Shown in pieces: positions 22,079-29,369 of a DNA stretch of 32,350 nucleotides. The stretch spans positions 230,118 through 262,467 of the forward strand of contig NZ_LMIA01000013.1 in assembly GCF_001428565.1 (NCBI RefSeq). Direction: 5' to 3'. The DNA is from Nocardioides sp. Root190 (GTDB taxonomy: Bacteria; Actinomycetota; Actinomycetes; Propionibacteriales; Nocardioidaceae). Numbering within the stretch: position 1 is the stretch's first letter; each line of letters opens with the position of its first letter. Under the pieces are notes generated by a model. That model made no database searches. It was not told the origin of the DNA and worked only from the letters and a program-made list of their open reading frames with translations. The position numbers and the translations under genes are program-made.

Positions 22079-23830
22079 TCAGGTTGCCGGAGCTCCCGGG
22101 ACGCTCGCCCGCATCTTGGCCAGACGGGCCTGCAGCGACGGCACCCGATGAGCGTTGGCGCGCAGGTCGACGTACTCCTCGCCGTAGGTCCACAGGAGCG
22201 CATCGTCGAGACGGCGTACGGCGCCGGGCGGGTAGCGGTAGCCCATCCGCTCCTTGAGCAGGTCGGCGTCCACGGCCCGGAGCGTCTCCCCCAGCGCTGC
22301 GAGCGAGGTGATGCCGAGCTCGAGCACCACGGTGGAGATCCACACGTAGTGGTCGGTCCGCGACCAGCCGGAGTCGGCGTACTGGCCGGCGAGGAAGGCG
22401 GCGAGCTCGCGCGGCGGGATGCGGGGATCGTCGTCGGCCGTCACGTCGCCCGCATCAGTGGGCCCGGGCAGCAGCCGGTCGCGGATCGTCGAGAACTCCT
22501 TGTCCGCGAGCTCGAGCAGGCCGGCGGCGAGGGTGAAGCGACGGTCGAACTCGTGCACGTGCTCCTCGGGGATCGTGCCCTTGTAGCGGATGTCGTGCTC
22601 GAACTCGGCCCACGCGTGCTGGAGGACGGTGCGGATCTGGACCTGGGCCCGGTGCGCATGGCCCTCGACGCCGATCAGCAGGTGGCGGCTGGCGTACCCG
22701 AAGCGTCCCTCGCTCGCCGTCTCCTGGCCCATGTCGCGGTCGTCGAGAACGATGACCTGCTCGGCAAGCAGGTCGGCCACGGCCTGGACGTCGCTGTGCA
22801 CGTAGGTGATGACGCGGACGCCGATCTGGTCGGTGATCTCGCGCAGCGGGTCGGCGTAGACAGGGTGCCCGACAGCGGTGCGGGCGGCCTTGGCGGCGAA
22901 CGAGGTCACGGACTTCGCCCGCCCCGTCACCGTCAGGTAGTTGATGCCCGCGTCGTCGAGGATGGTGATGACCCGCTCGACGTACTCCTCGGTCGCGGCA
23001 CGCGTGGCCGGCCAGCCGTTGGCGTACTCGCGGACCGCGAACCCGATGTCGGGGGCCGTGGGGGTCGACGAGGAGCGCTTGCGTCGCGGGGTGGGGACGA
23101 GGTCCTCGGGCAGCGCGGGCGTGACGATGTAGCCGGACTCGAGGTCGCCGTACACGACGGTGTCGTCGCGCCGGAGGTCGGCGAAGATCGCGATGTAGGC
23201 GCACATGACCGCGTCGACCTGGTCCTCGACGACGCGCAGCTCGCTCTTGCGCTCCGCCACGGCGACCGCGGCGCGCAGCTCGCGCCAGGCGGGACCGTCG
23301 ACCCGCAGCGCGGGCTCCGCGTTGGCCAGTCCCTCGATGAGGCGCATCAGCACGAGGAGCTCGGCACGGAGCTGGTCGACGTCGCGACCGGGCTTGTCCT
23401 TGTACTTCAGCGTCCGGCCGAGCCGGAACAGAGCGACGGTCGCGGGGTGCGGGTAGACCTCGATGCCCCGGCGTGTCCGGCGCGACCACGGGTTGATGTC
23501 GAGCCCCAGCAGGGCGGCGAGCCGCGCGGCGCGGGGCTGCTCGCTGAACTCGGGCTTGGCGGTGTTGGAGGGGTGCGCACCCGCGTCGAACCGGGCGAAG
23601 TCCTTGTTGAGCAGCTTCTCCGCCGGCCGGTTCCCCGACGCGTTGCGCACGATCAGCGGGGCGTCGATCGCGACGAGGCACTCCTCGTCGTCGTACGACG
23701 CCAGGAAGGCGACGATCTCCTCGTCGGTCCGCACGGCCGCGACCCCCAGGAGCGCGCCCTCGGCGTCGACGACCGCCAGTCCGGTGGGCTTGCGCTCGCC
23801 CCAGGCCAGGTCGACCCCGATGTACTGCAC
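22079..23830 (-). CDS. DUF429 (RNase H fold)-RelA/SpoT fusion, RelZ-like alarmone synthetase
   Basis: The protein is 583 aa from GTG 23830. Residues 1-235 are a DUF429 domain with a ribonuclease H fold; candidate metal ligands are D7 (YIGVDLAWGE), D56 (LVAIDAPLI) and D203/D206 (VEDQVDAVMCAY). A basic Ser/Pro linker (about 245-260) leads to a RelA/SpoT synthetase domain at about 265-420: GRAKSVTSFAAKA (R304, K306), DQIGVRVITYV (D334, R339), FGYASRHLLIG, AQVQIRT and HAWAEFEHDIRYKG. The last 110 residues (ISTVVLELGITSLAALGETLRAV onward) are a helical domain I cannot name. Mycobacterium smegmatis RelZ (MS_RHII-RSD) also joins RNase H-like and (p)ppGpp synthetase domains. The Glu of the usual E-x-Q-I-R-T motif is Gln 396 here. 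It lies 3 bases after the DUF1801 gene. Confidence 0.85.
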   Translation of the reverse strand: MQYIGVDLAWGERKPTGLAVVDAEGALLGVAAVRTDEEIVAFLASYDDEECLVAIDAPLIVRNASGNRPAEKLLNKDFARFDAGAHPSNTAKPEFSEQPRAARLAALLGLDINPWSRRTRRGIEVYPHPATVALFRLGRTLKYKDKPGRDVDQLRAELLVLMRLIEGLANAEPALRVDGPAWRELRAAVAVAERKSELRVVEDQVDAVMCAYIAIFADLRRDDTVVYGDLESGYIVTPALPEDLVPTPRRKRSSSTPTAPDIGFAVREYANGWPATRAATEEYVERVITILDDAGINYLTVTGRAKSVTSFAAKAARTAVGHPVYADPLREITDQIGVRVITYVHSDVQAVADLLAEQVIVLDDRDMGQETASEGRFGYASRHLLIGVEGHAHRAQVQIRTVLQHAWAEFEHDIRYKGTIPEEHVHEFDRRFTLAAGLLELADKEFSTIRDRLLPGPTDAGDVTADDDPRIPPRELAAFLAGQYADSGWSRTDHYVWISTVVLELGITSLAALGETLRAVDADLLKERMGYRYPPGAVRRLDDALLWTYGEEYVDLRANAHRVPSLQARLAKMRASVPGAPAT

Positions 23831-23833
23831 GCC

Positions 23834-24175
23834 TCAGGCCCGGTTGCGGGCGACGGCCTCGCGGACGAGGTCGACGAAGGCCGCGGTGTCCAGCTCGTCA
23901 CCCTCGTGCAGGTCGATGGCCCGGCGGGTGCCCGCGTCGAGACTCGCGTTGAACAGGCCGGACGGGTCTGCGAGGGAGGCGCCCTTCGCGAAGGTCGTCT
24001 TGACCTTGTCCTTGTAGGTCTCCAGGGTGCAGATCAGGCCGTCCGCGGTGAAGGTGGGGACACCGTCGGGGTTGGACGCCTTCTTCCACTTGGCCTCCTC
24101 GATCACCGCAGGCTCGGCCTCGACGATGAGCGCACGGATCTGCTCGACCCGGTCACTGCGCCAGTCAACACTCAT
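23834..24175 (-). CDS. DUF1801 (YdhG-like) protein
   Basis: The protein is 113 aa from ATG 24175. It has the DUF1801 pattern of an N-terminal helix (VEQIRALIVEAEPAVIEEAKWKK) followed by GVPTFTADGLICTLETYKDKVKTTFAKGASL. The family includes Bacillus Fra (YdhG), an iron-binding frataxin-like protein, but most members have no known role. The stop lies 3 bases before the fusion gene, so both share a transcript. TAGGTT six bases before the ATG suggests a leaderless mRNA. Confidence 0.8.
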   Translation of the reverse strand: MSVDWRSDRVEQIRALIVEAEPAVIEEAKWKKASNPDGVPTFTADGLICTLETYKDKVKTTFAKGASLADPSGLFNASLDAGTRRAIDLHEGDELDTAAFVDLVREAVARNRA

Positions 24176-24181
24176 GAGGCG

Positions 24182-24187
24182 AACCTA
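24182..24187 (-). promoter_or_regulatory. Candidate -10 element for the leaderless DUF1801-alarmone synthetase operon
   Basis: On the minus strand TAGGTT stands six bases upstream of the DUF1801 ATG, giving a transcript that would begin at or next to the start codon. The spacing equals that of the selO and MBL-fold genes in this window. Confidence 0.45.
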
Positions 24188-24238
24188 TCGCCCCGCGCGG
24201 GTTCACCGGGGTAGGCGGAAGGATCCACGCCACATCCC

Positions 24239-24703
24239 TCAGCGCACGCCCCAGGCGTAGGTCTGCTTGCGCAGGCGCAGGTAGACCAGCGTCTCGGTCG
24301 ACAGCACGCCGGGGATGGTGCGGATCCGGCTGGAGATGACCTGGAGCAGGTGCTCGTCGCTCTCGCAGACGACCTCGGCCAGCACGTCGAAGGAGCCGGC
24401 GGTGATGACGACGTAGTCGACCTCGACCAGGTCGGCGAGGGCATCCGCGATCGGCTCGAGCTCGCCGGTGGCCTTGATCCCGATCATCGCCTGGCGGGCG
24501 AAACCCATCTCGAGCGGGTCGGTCACCGCGACCACCTGCATCACGCCGCTGTCGACCAGGCGCTGGACCCGCTGCCTCACCGCTGCCTCGGAGAGGCCGA
24601 CCGCCTTGCCGATCGCGGCATAGGAGCGTCGACCGTCCTCCTGGAGCTCGGCGATGATCGCCTTGGAGACGTCGTCCAGTGGAGCGGGCTTCGGCTTGGT
24701 CAC
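24239..24703 (-). CDS. Lrp/AsnC family transcriptional regulator
   Basis: The protein is 154 aa from GTG 24703, which has GAGGA seven bases upstream; an upstream ATG at 24739 would add a Gly-rich leader and is rejected. The N-terminal helix-turn-helix reads LDDVSKAIIAELQEDGRRSYAAIGKAVGLSEAAVRQRVQ (about 9-47). The C-terminal ligand-sensing RAM/ACT-like domain contains YVVITAGSFDVLAEVVCESDEHLL. Lrp/AsnC proteins bind amino acids or related small molecules and form octamers. It is divergent from the potDABC operon, which makes polyamine uptake and catabolism its likely target. The 14-bp motif at 24750-24763 in the shared region recurs upstream of the catabolic genes. Confidence 0.92.
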   Translation of the reverse strand: MTKPKPAPLDDVSKAIIAELQEDGRRSYAAIGKAVGLSEAAVRQRVQRLVDSGVMQVVAVTDPLEMGFARQAMIGIKATGELEPIADALADLVEVDYVVITAGSFDVLAEVVCESDEHLLQVISSRIRTIPGVLSTETLVYLRLRKQTYAWGVR

Positions 24704-24749
24704 CCCCGAATCCTCACAGGTCCCACCGCCCCCATGCAACGTGGAGGTA

Positions 24750-24763
24750 CGGATTCCGTTGCG
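24750..24763. promoter_or_regulatory. Candidate Lrp-type operator, copy 1 (potD/lrp region)
   Basis: The plus strand reads CGGATTCCGTTGCG; its reverse complement CGCAACGGAATCCG matches CGCAACGGATTTCG at 30829-30842 in 12 of 14 positions. The site is embedded in a wider inverted repeat, GGATTCCG (24751-24758) with CGGAATCC (24781-24788), a perfect 8-bp pair 22 bases apart. GCAACG (24736-24741) also pairs with CGTTGC (24757-24762). Multiple phased half sites are typical of Lrp-family binding. Confidence 0.4.
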
Positions 24764-24831
24764 TTCTTGTCAAATGTCTTCGGAATCCCTTGTTCCCGCA
24801 GCGGTGCCATGTCACGATGCGCAGACCGTTC

Positions 24832-24840
24832 AAGGGAGGT
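24832..24840 (+). promoter_or_regulatory. Ribosome binding site that decides the potD start
   Basis: AAGGGAGGT is the strongest Shine-Dalgarno sequence in the region. It lies 9 bases upstream of a TTG at 24850 in the potD frame, while the next ATG (24865) is 24 bases away and too far. This argues for a TTG start. Confidence 0.65.
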
Positions 24841-24849
24841 GGGGTTGCG

Positions 24850-26016
24850 TTGGTCTCGTCCCGGATGAGCCGCAGGACCGCGTTGCGCACAGGTGCAGGC
24901 GTGCTCCTCGGTGGCGCCAGCCTCGGGGTCCTCCCCCTGTTCGGCACGCCCGACCGCAAGCAGGACCCGGCCAGCTGTACGACGGCCGACCTCTCCGCCT
25001 CGGACAGGCGCCTGGTCGTGTCCAACTGGCCGGGCTACATGGACGAGGACGACGGCGACTACGTCTCGACCCTCACCGAGTTCGGGAAGCGCACCGGCAT
25101 CACCGTCGACTACACCGCCGACGTCAACGACAACCTGGAGTTCTTCGCGAAGGTCGTCAACCAGCTCGGCTCGTGCGAGTCCTCCAAGCGGGACATGTTC
25201 ATGCTCACCGACTGGATGGCGGCGCGGATGATCCAGGTCGGCTGGATCCAGCCGCTGGCCCGCGACAAGGTGCCGAACCTGCACGCCAACCTGATCGACT
25301 CCCTCGCCGGCGTCGGCTGGGACCCGGACCGGACCTACTCCGCGCCATGGCAGGGCGGCCTCACCGGGATCGCCTACAACAAGGCGAAGGTCAAGGAGGT
25401 GCGCTCCTTCGACGAGCTCCTCACCCGCAGCGACCTCAAGGGGCGGATCTCGCTGCTCACCGAGATGCGCGACACGATGGGCCTCGCGCTGCTCACCGAG
25501 GGTGCCGACCCCTCGCAGTTCGACGACACCGCGTGGGACAACGCCCTCGACCGGATCCGCAAGGCCCGCAAGGACGGCCAGATCCGCGCCTTCACGGGCA
25601 ACGAGTACATCCAGGACCTCTCGGCCGGCAACATCCTCGCCTGCGAGGCGTGGTCCGGTGACGTCGCGGCGGCCGAGGACGAGAACCTCGTCTTCGTCGC
25701 ACCGGAAGAGGGCCAGATGATCTGGGCCGACAACATGCTGGTGCCCAACCTCGCGACCCACCAGGGCAACGCCGAGGAGTGGATCAACTACTACTACGAC
25801 CCCGAAGTGGCCGCCAAGCTCGCCGCCTACGTCTGGTACATCTGCCCGGTCAAGGGCGCCCAGGAGGCGATGGAGAAGGTCGATCCCAGCCTCGTCGAGA
25901 ACACGCTGATCTTCCCGACTGCCGAGTCACTGGCCACGACGCACTCGTTCATGGCCCTCGAGGAGTTCAAGGTCCGCGCCTACGAAGGAGATTTCGCTGA
26001 TGTCACTGGCGGCTGA
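24850..26016 (+). CDS. potD: Spermidine/putrescine ABC transporter substrate-binding protein (PotD-like), Tat-exported
   Basis: From TTG 24850 the protein is 388 aa. A twin-arginine signal is visible at about residues 6-33 (MSRRTALRTGAGVLLGGASLG then VLPLF), so export is probably through Tat. The signal lacks a clear lipobox; the first Cys (DPASCTT) lies well downstream. The mature part opens RLVVSNWPGYMDEDDGDYVS, the PotD-type motif, and has DMFMLTDWMAARMIQVGWIQPL, YSAPWQGGLTGIAYN and SGDVAAAEDENLVFVAPEEG, which line the polyamine pocket in this family. It is the first gene of potD-potA-potB-potC. Its 3' end overlaps the potA start by 17 bases. Confidence 0.9.
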   Translation: MVSSRMSRRTALRTGAGVLLGGASLGVLPLFGTPDRKQDPASCTTADLSASDRRLVVSNWPGYMDEDDGDYVSTLTEFGKRTGITVDYTADVNDNLEFFAKVVNQLGSCESSKRDMFMLTDWMAARMIQVGWIQPLARDKVPNLHANLIDSLAGVGWDPDRTYSAPWQGGLTGIAYNKAKVKEVRSFDELLTRSDLKGRISLLTEMRDTMGLALLTEGADPSQFDDTAWDNALDRIRKARKDGQIRAFTGNEYIQDLSAGNILACEAWSGDVAAAEDENLVFVAPEEGQMIWADNMLVPNLATHQGNAEEWINYYYDPEVAAKLAAYVWYICPVKGAQEAMEKVDPSLVENTLIFPTAESLATTHSFMALEEFKVRAYEGDFADVTGG

Positions 26017-27166
26017 GCGCGCTACCGACCCGTCCAACCCGCCCGGCGGGTCCGGGCGCAACCTCCGGCTCACGGCCCTGACCAAGGAGTTCTCGACCTT
26101 CACCGCCGTGCGCTCGCTCGACCTCGAGATCCCGGCGGGCACGTTCTTCGCCCTGCTCGGGCCGTCGGGCTGCGGCAAGACCACGACGCTGCGCATGGTC
26201 GCCGGGCTCGACCTGCCGACCTCGGGCACGATCCACCTCGGCGACGACGAGATCACCTACGCCAAGCCCTACCGGCGCCCGGTCAACACCGTCTTCCAGA
26301 ACTACGCGCTCTTCCCCCACCTCGACATCCACGAGAACGTCGCCTTCGGACTGCGGCGCCGCAAGGTCAAGGACGTCGACAAGCAGGTGCAGGAGATGCT
26401 CGAGCTGGTCGAGCTCGAGAGCCAGGCGAAGAAGAAGCCGCCCCAGATGTCCGGCGGCCAGCAGCAGCGGGTCGCCCTCGCCCGGGCGCTGATCAACCGG
26501 CCCGAGGTGCTGCTGCTCGACGAGCCGCTCGGCGCCCTGGACCTCAAGCTGCGCCGTGGCATGCAGATCGAGATCAAGCGGATCCAGACCGAGGTCGGCC
26601 TCACCTTCGTGCACGTCACGCACGACCAGGAGGAGGCGATGACGATGGCCGACACCATCGCGGTGATGAACGCCGGCGTCATCGAGCAGATGGGCTCCCC
26701 CACCGAGCTGTACGAGAACCCCCGTACGACGTTCGTCGCCAACTTCCTCGGTCAGTCCAACCTGATCCCGGGCACGGTCTCCAGCGCGGACGGCGACGTC
26801 GTACGCGTCGACATGCACGGGACCCAGGTGTCCATCCCGGCCGACCGGGCCCACGTCACGAGCGGCAACGGCTGGGTGGGCATCCGGCCGGAGAAGGTAC
26901 TGGTGGCCGCCGAGGGCGAGCCCCTCGACGCCCCCGGCAACCACATGAGCGGTGGCGTCGTGACGGACGTGAGCTTCGTCGGCGTCAGCACGCAGTACCT
27001 CGTCCGGATGCCGTGGGGCCAGGAGCTGATGGCCTTCGAGCAGAACACCGGCCGCCGCGCGTTCCTCACCGCCGGCACCAAGGTCGACGTCTCCTGGCGC
27101 CCCGAGTTCGCCTTCCTGCTCCCGGCGAGCCAGGACGTCAACGCCGGCGCGATCGAGGAGGCCTGA
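26000..27166 (+). CDS. potA: Polyamine ABC transporter ATP-binding protein (PotA)
   Basis: The protein is 388 aa with all ABC motifs: Walker A GPSGCGKTT (54-62), Q-loop FQNYALFPH, signature MSGGQQQRVALARAL (150-164), Walker B LLLDEPLGALD (171-181) and switch His 208 (HVTHDQEEAMTMAD). The C-terminal third is a TOBE regulatory domain (NLIPGTVSSADGDVVRVDMHG, WVGIRPEKVLV). This long form with TOBE is typical of PotA, which powers spermidine/putrescine import. GAAGGAGA sits in the end of potD in front of its ATG, and its TGA overlaps the potB ATG by one base, so the genes are coupled. Confidence 0.94.
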   Translation: MSLAAERATDPSNPPGGSGRNLRLTALTKEFSTFTAVRSLDLEIPAGTFFALLGPSGCGKTTTLRMVAGLDLPTSGTIHLGDDEITYAKPYRRPVNTVFQNYALFPHLDIHENVAFGLRRRKVKDVDKQVQEMLELVELESQAKKKPPQMSGGQQQRVALARALINRPEVLLLDEPLGALDLKLRRGMQIEIKRIQTEVGLTFVHVTHDQEEAMTMADTIAVMNAGVIEQMGSPTELYENPRTTFVANFLGQSNLIPGTVSSADGDVVRVDMHGTQVSIPADRAHVTSGNGWVGIRPEKVLVAAEGEPLDAPGNHMSGGVVTDVSFVGVSTQYLVRMPWGQELMAFEQNTGRRAFLTAGTKVDVSWRPEFAFLLPASQDVNAGAIEEA

Positions 27167-28014
27167 TGCGTCGGGGGCGGCTCACCGGCTACTGGTTGAT
27201 GCTGCCTGCGGGCCTCTGGCTCGCCGTCTTCTTCGTCATCCCGTTCTACTCGCTGCTCGCCACCAGCCTCTACGACCCCGAGGGCTCGGTCCTGACGGGG
27301 TACGACGTGGGCTACCGCTTCGCGAACTTCGTCGACGTGCTCCAGGAGTTCTGGCGACCGTTGCTGCGCTCCCTCACCTACGCCGGGATCGCGACCCTGA
27401 TCTGTCTCGTGCTCGGCTACCTGCTCGCCTACGCGATCGCCTTCAAGGCCGGGCGCTGGCGCACCCTGCTGCTGGTCCTGGTGATCGCGCCGTTCTTCAC
27501 GAGCTTCCTGATCCGGACCCTGTCGTGGAAGCTGATCCTCGCCGACGACGGCTTCATCGTCGACGCGCTGCAGACCCTGCACCTGATGGGCGAGAACGAC
27601 CGACTCCTCGCGACACCGGTCGCGGTGATCGCGGGTCTCGTCTACAACTTCCTGCCCTTCATGGTGCTCCCCCTCTACGCCAGCCTGGAGAAGATCGACG
27701 GACGCCTCGTCGAGGCGGCCGGTGACCTGTACGCCTCGCCGTCGCGGGGCTTCCTCAAGGTGACCCTGCCGCTGTCGATGCCCGGCGTGGTGGCCGGAAC
27801 GCTGCTCACCTTCATCCCGGCGGCCGGCGACTACATCAACGCCCAGCTGCTCGGCAGCACCAACCAGCGCATGGTCGGCAACGTGATCCAGGACCTCTTC
27901 ACCGACACCGGCGACTACGCCGCCGCGGGCGCCCTGTCCGTGCTGCTGATGGTGGTGATCGTCGCGATGGTGATGGTCTACATCCGCAAGGCCGGGACGG
28001 AGGAGCTCCTGTGA
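27166..28014 (+). CDS. potB: Polyamine ABC transporter permease (PotB-like)
   Basis: The protein is 282 aa from ATG 27166, with GAGGAGG just before it in the end of potA. About six membrane segments are visible, from YWLMLPAGLWLAVFFVIPFYSLL to VLLMVVIVAMVMVYI. The EAA loop that contacts PotA is LVEAAGDLYASPSRGFLKVTLPLSMPG. FTSFLIRTLSWKLILADDGFI is the conserved PotB block. It pairs with PotC to form the channel. Its stop overlaps the potC GTG by four bases. Confidence 0.93.
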   Translation: MRRGRLTGYWLMLPAGLWLAVFFVIPFYSLLATSLYDPEGSVLTGYDVGYRFANFVDVLQEFWRPLLRSLTYAGIATLICLVLGYLLAYAIAFKAGRWRTLLLVLVIAPFFTSFLIRTLSWKLILADDGFIVDALQTLHLMGENDRLLATPVAVIAGLVYNFLPFMVLPLYASLEKIDGRLVEAAGDLYASPSRGFLKVTLPLSMPGVVAGTLLTFIPAAGDYINAQLLGSTNQRMVGNVIQDLFTDTGDYAAAGALSVLLMVVIVAMVMVYIRKAGTEELL

Positions 28015-28820
28015 ACGGTCTCCAGCGCGCCAGCCGGTGGGTCAGCGACCACATCGTCCTCGCGGGCGGTCTGCTCGTCCTCGTCTACATGTTCGTGCCG
28101 ATCGCCATCGTGATGCTGATGAGCTTCAACGACAACAGCGAGTCGCGCAACGTGTACGCCTTCCGCGACTTCACCTTCAGCAACTGGACCAACATGTGCG
28201 GCCCGGACGGCATGTGCGAGTCCGTGCTGCGCAGCATCGGCATCGGCCTGGCCGCCACCCTGGTCGCGACGATCCTCGGTACTCTCGCAGCCTTCGCCCT
28301 CGTGCGGCACAACTTCCGTGGCCGCTCGGTGATGAACACCGTGATCTTCCTGCCGATGGCCTCGCCCGAGATCGTGATGGGCTCCTCGCTGCTCGCGCTC
28401 TTCGTCTCCGGCGGGTTCGGCGGCCGGCTCGGCGTGGTCACGATCTTCATCGCCCACGTGATGTTCTGCCTGTCCTTCGTGATCGTGACCGTGAAGGCCC
28501 GACTCAGCGGACTGGACCAGAACCTCGAACAGGCGGCGATGGACCTCTACGCCAGCGAGGCGACCACCTTCTGGCGGATCACCTTCCCGCTCGTCTTCCC
28601 CGGCATCGCCGCGGCCGCCCTGCTCAGCTTCTCGCTGTCCTTCGACGACTTCATCATCACCAACCTCAACGCCGGCCAGACCGTCACCTTCCCGATGTAC
28701 GTCTGGGGCGTCGCGCAGCGCGGCGTGCCGATGCAGGTCAACGTGATCGGCACGATCATGTTCCTGATCTCCCTCGCCCTCGTGCTCGGCAACATGTTCG
28801 CGACGCGCAAGAAGGCCTGA
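28011..28820 (+). CDS. potC: Polyamine ABC transporter permease (PotC-like)
   Basis: The protein is 269 aa from GTG 28011, inside the last codons of potB (GTGA overlap). Membrane segments include HIVLAGGLLVLVYMFVPIAIVMLMS, IGIGLAATLVATILGTLAAFAL and MFLISLALVLGNMFA. The EAA loop is LEQAAMDLYASEATTFWRITFPLVFPG. The C-terminal FSLSFDDFIITNLNAG is characteristic of PotC. It is the last gene of the operon; four palindromic repeats begin 10 bases downstream. Confidence 0.93.
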   Translation: MNGLQRASRWVSDHIVLAGGLLVLVYMFVPIAIVMLMSFNDNSESRNVYAFRDFTFSNWTNMCGPDGMCESVLRSIGIGLAATLVATILGTLAAFALVRHNFRGRSVMNTVIFLPMASPEIVMGSSLLALFVSGGFGGRLGVVTIFIAHVMFCLSFVIVTVKARLSGLDQNLEQAAMDLYASEATTFWRITFPLVFPGIAAAALLSFSLSFDDFIITNLNAGQTVTFPMYVWGVAQRGVPMQVNVIGTIMFLISLALVLGNMFATRKKA

Positions 28821-28830
28821 GGCCCCGCGG

Positions 28831-29293
28831 GTCGAGGAGGCCGCCCGCGGCCGTCTCGAGACCCCACGCCTCGGTGCACCGCAGCCAGACGTCTCGAGAC
28901 GGTCGCTGCGCGACCTCCTCGACGAACGAGGAGACCACCGCCCGCACACCCCCGGTGGTCGAGGAGGCCGCCCGCGGCCGTCTCGAGACCCCCCGCCACG
29001 GTGCACCGGAGCCAGACGTCTCGAGACGGTCGCTGCGCGACCTCCTCGACGAACGGGAGCGCCACCGCCCGCGGGTCGAGGAGGCCGCCCACGGCCGTCT
29101 CGAGACCCCACGCCACGGTGCACCGCAGCCAGACGTCTCGAGACGGTCGCTGCGCGACCTCCTCGACGAACGAGGAGACCACCGCCCACACCACCCGTTG
29201 GTCGAGGAGGCCGCCCACGGCCGTCTCGAGACCCCCCGCCACGGTGCACCGCAGCCAGACGTCTCGAGACGGTCGCCGCGCGACCTCCTCGAC
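28831..29293. repeat. Four direct copies of a 93-bp palindromic repeat
   Basis: Units lie at 28831-28923, 28958-29050, 29075-29167 and 29201-29293, all in one orientation, with spacers of 34, 24 and 33 bases. Each begins GTCGAGGAGGCCGCCC and ends CCTCCTCGAC. Inside are CCGTCTCGAGAC and GTCTCGAGACGG, so every unit is an inverted repeat able to fold into a long hairpin. Copies differ at only a few positions. Spacers 1 and 3 resemble each other (GAACGAGGAGACCACCGCCC) and spacer 2 differs, which suggests duplication of a two-unit block. The region from potC to the aminotransferase end (about 550 bases) holds no gene apart from these units and the terminator hairpin. Confidence 0.92.
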
Positions 29294-29314
29294 GAACGGG
29301 ACCGACAAGGAGCA

Positions 29315-29347
29315 GCACCGGGAACCTCCCCACGGGGCTCCCGGTGC
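29315..29347. terminator. Hairpin, likely bidirectional terminator between potC and the aminotransferase
   Basis: GCACCGGGA (29315-29323) pairs perfectly with TCCCGGTGC (29339-29347). Inside, CCTCCCC and the GGGG of CACGGGG extend the stem. It lies between convergent genes, 22 bases beyond the last 93-bp unit and 22 bases from the aminotransferase stop. No T-run follows, as is common for actinobacterial terminators. Confidence 0.6.
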
Positions 29348-29369
29348 CGAGTTCCTCGACCGCTGCCGG

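Noticed and set aside
22148..24214. Plus-strand frame of about 688 codons opposite the DUF429-RelA/SpoT gene
   Set aside because: Antisense shadow; repetitive Val/Asp/Gly/Arg content and no homologous pattern.
24767..24795. TTGTCA with a downstream -10 as the potD promoter
   Set aside because: The -10 at proper spacing (TTGTTC) is poor, so I could not support a promoter position.
28831..29293. CRISPR array
   Set aside because: Units are 93 bp, self-palindromic along their full length, and the spacers are similar to each other; no cas genes.
28756..29333. Frames running through the 93-bp repeats on both strands, which look like repeat proteins (for example RDVWLRCTVAGGLETA)
   Set aside because: All arise from the palindromic repeat itself, are open on both strands and have no start with a ribosome site.
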